64,000 nucleotides of DNA, from contig NZ_JAAGAA010000009.1 in assembly GCF_010435965.1 (NCBI RefSeq), positions 1-64,000 on the forward strand, in the 5' to 3' direction. Under the pieces are notes generated by a model. It was not told where the DNA came from. It ran no database searches and saw only the letters and a list, made by a program, of their open reading frames with translations. Origin of the DNA: Crenobacter caeni. GTDB lineage: Bacteria > Pseudomonadota > Gammaproteobacteria > Burkholderiales > Chromobacteriaceae. Below are positions 62,033 to 64,000 of the stretch, piece after piece. The position numbers were made by a program, and so were the translations under genes. How positions within the stretch are numbered: the first letter of the stretch is position 1; the number at the start of each line of letters is the position of its first letter.

Positions 62033-62134
62033 ATGCAAGACCTTATCTGGCTGACGGGAGCAGGGCTGCTGTATCTGGCCGCCTACGGCCTGACCGCCGC
62101 CTACGACAGTTTGATGTTCAGGAGGGCGCCATGA
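62033..62134 (+). CDS. 33-aa membrane micro-protein preceding kdpF
   Basis: This micro-protein starts MQDLIWLTGAG, has one hydrophobic helix (LLYLAAYGLTAAY) and ends [11 protein letters not shown] 62033 follows GAGAGGA at good spacing, and its stop overlaps the kdpF start (ATGA). Small single-helix proteins next to kdpF exist in other bacteria; I cannot name this one. It may be an extra Kdp complex subunit. Confidence 0.6.
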   Translation: MQDLIWLTGAGLLYLAAYGLTAAYDSLMFRRAP

Positions 62135-62220
62135 ATCTGATGATGTGGCTGTCCGGAGCCATGGCGCTGGGCTTGGGTGTCTGGCTGGTATACGCGCTCC
62201 TGAACGCGGAGGACATCTAA
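62131..62220 (+). CDS. kdpF: KdpF, small subunit of the K+-transporting ATPase
   Basis: This 29-aa single-helix protein, ending YALLNAEDI, matches KdpF, which stabilises the KdpABC complex. It is far below usual length cut-offs. It shares ATGA with the upstream micro-ORF and is followed by kdpA one base later. Confidence 0.88.
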   Translation: MNLMMWLSGAMALGLGVWLVYALLNAEDI

Positions 62221-62221
62221 G

Positions 62222-63910
62222 ATGATTTCCTTCTCCTTGTTGATGGCGCTGTTCATGGCGCTGCTCACCCTGAGCGTGCGGCCTATGGGCGCCTGGATGG
62301 CTCCGCTGGCCGCCGGCAGTCTGCCATCGCGATGGCAGGCACTCGATGCGTGGCTGCTCAAGCTGTTCGGTGTTGACGGACGAGGCATGAACTGGCGCGA
62401 ATATGCGCTGGCGGTGCTGACGTTCAGCCTGCTGGGGCTGCTGGCTCTGTATGCGCTGCAGCGACTGCAGGGCGTGTTGCCACTCAATCCGCAGCAGATG
62501 GGGGCAGTGGAGGCCGGTTCGGCATTCAATACCGCGGTGAGCTTCGTCACCAATACAAACTGGCAGGGTTATGCCGGTGAAAGCACCATGAGTTACCTCA
62601 CCCAGATGCTGGGTCTGGCAGTTCAGAACTTTCTGTCCGCCGCGACGGGCATTGCCGTGGCGTTTGCGCTGATGCGGGGTTTTGCCCGCCGCGAAAGCGC
62701 CGATCTTGGCAACTTCTGGGCCGATGTGCTGCGTGTGTCGGTATACCTGCTGCTGCCCTTGTCCTGTGTGCTGGCCCTGCTGCTGGTCAGCCAGGGGGTG
62801 CTGCAGAATCTGTCCGGCTACATCAGCTTCACGGGGCTGTCCGGCCAGGTGCAGACGCTGGCCATGGGGCCGGTGGCCTCGCAGGAAGCCATCAAGATGC
62901 TGGGCACCAATGGTGGCGGCTTCTTTAACGCCAACTCGGCACACCCGTTCGAAAATCCGAGCGACCTATCCAACCTGCTGCAGATGCTGGCCATCTTCCT
63001 GATTCCGGCCGGGCTCACGCATACCTTTGGCCGTATGGTGGGCGACAAGCGTCAGGGCTGGGCCATTTACCTTGCCATGAGCGTGATGTTCGTGGCCGCA
63101 GCCTACGCGCTTGCGTACTTCGAGCTGCAGGGCAACCCGCTGCTGACGGCTCTGGGCGTAGAGAGCGTTGCCGGCAACATGGAGGGCAAAGAAATCCGCT
63201 TTGGCGTGGTCGGCAGTGCGCTGTTTGCCACCATTACGACCGCCGCCAGCTGTGGTGCAGTGAACGCGATGCACGACTCTTTTACCGCGCTGGGCGGCAT
63301 GGTGCCGATGTGGCTGATGCAGCTAGGCGAGGTGGTGTTCGGCGGGGTGGGTTCCGGTCTGTACGGCATGCTGATCTTCGCCGTATTGGCTGTTTTTATT
63401 GCCGGCCTGATGGTTGGCAGAACACCTGAATATCTTGGCAAGAAGATCGAAGCTTTCGAGATGAAAATGGTGGCGCTGGTCATTCTGGTAACGCCCCTGC
63501 TGGTATTGCTGGGCACCGCAGTCGCCGTCGTGGCGGCACCAGGGCTGGCAGGACTGGCCAACCCGGGCGCACACGGTTTTTCCGAAGTGTTGTACGCGTT
63601 TTCATCCGCCGCCAACAACAACGGCAGCGCATTTGCCGGCCTGTCTGCCAATACGGCGTTCTACAACGCGCTACTGGGTATTGCCATGTGGTTCGGCCGC
63701 TTCGCCATCATCGTGCCCGTGCTGGCTCTGGCCGGTTCATTGGCCGCCAAGAAAACACTGCCGCAGACCGCGGGGAGCATGCCCACCCATGGTGCTTTGT
63801 TCGTCGCGCTGCTGGTCGGCAGCGTGCTGCTGGTCGGTGCACTGACCTATCTGCCGGCCCTGGCGCTGGGGCCGATTGTCGAGCACCTGACCATCTGGTC
63901 CGGCCGTTAG
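62222..63910 (+). CDS. kdpA: KdpA, K+-channel subunit of the Kdp ATPase
   Basis: This 562-aa protein with about ten helices is KdpA. Four selectivity-filter repeats are visible, including [44 protein letters not shown] and [14 protein letters not shown]. It forms the K+ pathway of KdpFABC for high-affinity uptake under K+ limitation. Length is standard (about 557). ATG 62222 directly follows the kdpF stop. Confidence 0.96.
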   Translation: MISFSLLMALFMALLTLSVRPMGAWMAPLAAGSLPSRWQALDAWLLKLFGVDGRGMNWREYALAVLTFSLLGLLALYALQRLQGVLPLNPQQMGAVEAGSAFNTAVSFVTNTNWQGYAGESTMSYLTQMLGLAVQNFLSAATGIAVAFALMRGFARRESADLGNFWADVLRVSVYLLLPLSCVLALLLVSQGVLQNLSGYISFTGLSGQVQTLAMGPVASQEAIKMLGTNGGGFFNANSAHPFENPSDLSNLLQMLAIFLIPAGLTHTFGRMVGDKRQGWAIYLAMSVMFVAAAYALAYFELQGNPLLTALGVESVAGNMEGKEIRFGVVGSALFATITTAASCGAVNAMHDSFTALGGMVPMWLMQLGEVVFGGVGSGLYGMLIFAVLAVFIAGLMVGRTPEYLGKKIEAFEMKMVALVILVTPLLVLLGTAVAVVAAPGLAGLANPGAHGFSEVLYAFSSAANNNGSAFAGLSANTAFYNALLGIAMWFGRFAIIVPVLALAGSLAAKKTLPQTAGSMPTHGALFVALLVGSVLLVGALTYLPALALGPIVEHLTIWSGR

Positions 63911-63920
63911 GAGAGCCAAC

Positions 63921-64000
63921 ATGAGTCACAAGAAAATGGTTTTGCCGCTGTTCGACGCGCAGTTGTTGCGTCCTGCCCTGCTCGACAGCGTGCGTAAGCT
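63921..64000 (+). CDS. kdpB: KdpB, ATPase subunit (start only, runs off window)
   Basis: The first 26 codons read MSHKKMVLPLFDAQLLRPALLDSVRK, consistent with the N-terminus of KdpB, the P-type ATPase subunit. It starts 10 bases after kdpA with GGAGAG as ribosome site. The rest, and kdpC and kdpDE, would lie beyond the window. Confidence 0.85.
   Translation, partial: MSHKKMVLPLFDAQLLRPALLDSVRK

Noticed and set aside
1..64000. CRISPR arrays, tRNA or rRNA genes, prophage
   Set aside because: No regularly spaced repeats, no recognisable tRNA or rRNA sequence and no phage structural genes were seen while reading the window.

Overview
The window is 64 kb of a high-G+C bacterial chromosome. The gene set (RecBCD, UbiUVT, six chemoreceptors, an arsRCDA/acr3 operon, kdpFAB, type IV pilin-like genes, a QseB/PmrA-type two-component system) and FNR-type operators suggest a motile, facultatively anaerobic betaproteobacterium. 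I favour Neisseriales/Chromobacteriaceae, but this is an inference from gene content only. No rRNA, tRNA, CRISPR array or prophage was seen. The only mobile-element trace is the end of a probable IS5-family element at the left edge.

Layout. 0-7 kb: IS end, a PAP2 phosphatase, a two-component system (1.3-3.3 kb), and a convergent four-gene operon read leftward (6.94 to 3.37 kb): thermostable-hemolysin family protein, adenylate-forming ligase, heme-oxygenase-like di-metal oxidase and SDR reductase, all joined by ATGA overlaps. Perfect or near-perfect CTTAAG-N5-CTTAAG operators lie before both the response regulator and this operon, so I infer that the two-component system controls it. 7-14 kb: copper-type TonB receptor, a small membrane protein, a chemoreceptor, an SCO copper chaperone and an AlkK-like acyl-CoA synthetase. 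These are followed by a candidate small RNA with its own promoter and terminator (13.8-13.9 kb). 14-21.6 kb: three double-Cache chemoreceptors, two of them a tandem pair, and a DUF389/OmpA-like membrane protein. 21.7-28 kb: a tightly overlapping leftward operon (aldehyde dehydrogenase, SF1 helicase, 58-aa membrane protein, Na+/solute symporter, FAD-linked hydroxyacid dehydrogenase). 28-33 kb: nitronate monooxygenase-like enzyme, LysR regulator, and ubiUVT for O2-independent ubiquinone synthesis. 33-46.5 kb: minor pilin operon, SirB2-like protein, and divergent recC-recB-pap-recD. 46.5-55 kb: CZB chemoreceptor, the remnant of a second one, Nudix hydrolase, AbgT transporter and pepT, a Cys-rich winged-helix regulator, an sCache chemoreceptor and an ATP-grasp enzyme. 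55-60.5 kb: arsRCDA, a permease with CC repeats, and acr3. 60.7-64 kb: orphan sulfate-binding protein and the start of a kdp operon behind a KdpE-like operator.

Common themes. Four promoters carry FNR-type boxes (TTGAT-N4-ATCAA or one mismatch): before the nitronate monooxygenase, ubiUVT, the CZB chemoreceptor, and abgT-pepT. The last two have the same TATAGT -10 element at the same distance, giving a small anaerobic regulon. Chemotaxis is heavily represented (six receptors plus one remnant, no che genes). Metal and metalloid handling recurs: copper receptor and SCO protein, arsenic operon, zinc-binding CZB domain, potassium pump.

Start codons were reassigned from the longest reading frames using ribosome binding sites, ATGA overlaps and family N-termini. 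All functional calls come from reading the protein sequences; no database search was possible.
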